Assembly: GCA_030698575.1 (NCBI GenBank)
Contig: JAUYMQ010000425.1
Location: 1-5,978, forward strand
Reading direction: 5' to 3'
From: Deltaproteobacteria bacterium
GTDB taxonomy: Bacteria; JAUYMQ01
DNA length: 5,978 bases
Shown here: piece after piece, positions 5,832 to 5,978 of the stretch
Numbering within the stretch: the first letter of the stretch is position 1
How the letters are laid out: every line of letters starts with the position of its first letter
Notes under the pieces: model-generated
What the model was told of the DNA's origin: nothing
Seen by the model: the letters and a program-made list of their open reading frames with translations, nothing else
Databases searched by the model: none
Program-made: the position numbers and the translations under genes

Positions 5832-5978
5832 ATGGCGAAATACGGAATGGCCATCGACCTCGACCGCTGCGTCGGCTGCCAGGCGTGCGTCGTGGCATGC
5901 AAGGTGGAGAACAACGTTCCCTTCTCCTCCCCCGAGGATGCGGCGGGCGGGCGCGAGATTGCCTGGATCCAGGTCGTG
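5832..5978 (+). CDS. Four-cluster ferredoxin subunit, N-terminal fragment (FeS2; 3' end outside window)
   Basis: Forty-nine residues are visible before the window ends. The first cluster set, C13/16/19/23, is intact and followed by KVENNVPFSSPE and IAWIQV, the same as FeS1. Thirty-eight of 49 residues are identical to FeS1. It should carry electrons from MopB2 to a membrane subunit that would be encoded downstream. ATG 5832 follows the MopB2 stop by 10 bases, so the two are co-transcribed and probably co-folded before export. The remaining three cluster sets are beyond the edge and cannot be confirmed. Confidence 0.93.
   Translation, partial: MAKYGMAIDLDRCVGCQACVVACKVENNVPFSSPEDAAGGREIAWIQVV

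Larger units (their letters stand above)
5423..5978 (+). repeat. Diverged direct repeat, copy 2 (MopB C-terminus plus FeS N-terminus)
   Basis: This is the counterpart of 3-559, truncated only by the window end. Short DNA blocks remain nearly identical, such as the one encoding KVENNVPFSS in both ferredoxins, while third codon positions have drifted and copy 2 appears richer in G and C. Confidence 0.85.

Overview
The window looks like chromosomal DNA from a GC-rich bacterium. It carries GTG as well as ATG starts, tightly packed plus-strand genes, a Tat signal and multihaem c-type cytochromes. The sequence alone does not fix the phylum. Everything recognisable encodes a respiratory complex of the complex iron-sulfur molybdoenzyme (CISM) class.

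Layout: (1) bases 1-401 are the 3' end of a molybdopterin oxidoreductase, here called MopB1. (2) Bases 413-1120 encode its four-cluster ferredoxin subunit, FeS1. (3) Bases 1101-2675 encode the NrfD-type quinone-interacting membrane subunit, with a short tryptophan-rich repeat tail. (4) Bases 2676-2844 form the only sizeable gap (169 bp). (5) Bases 2845-3360 encode a membrane-anchored pentahaem cytochrome c. (6) Bases 3371-5821 encode a complete Tat-exported molybdopterin oxidoreductase, MopB2. (7) Bases 5832-5978 begin a second ferredoxin subunit, FeS2, cut by the window edge.

The window therefore covers the junction of two tandem paralogous gene sets. The first 559 bases align collinearly with bases 5423-5978: the MopB C-termini are about two thirds identical by hand alignment and the FeS N-termini match at 38 of 49 positions. 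The implied repeat unit is about 5.4 kb, in the order cytochrome - MopB - FeS - NrfD.

The subunit set resembles Alternative Complex III (ActA pentahaem cytochrome, ActB fused MopB/FeS, ActC NrfD). Here, however, the ActB-like halves are separate genes. MopB2 also keeps the proximal [4Fe-4S] cysteines and a plausible molybdenum-ligand cysteine, which canonical ActB lacks. The likely working model is electron transfer between the membrane quinone pool (NrfD), the FeS chain, the Mo site and periplasmic haems. Direction and substrate cannot be read from the sequence. There are no RNA genes, mobile elements or CRISPR arrays that I can support.
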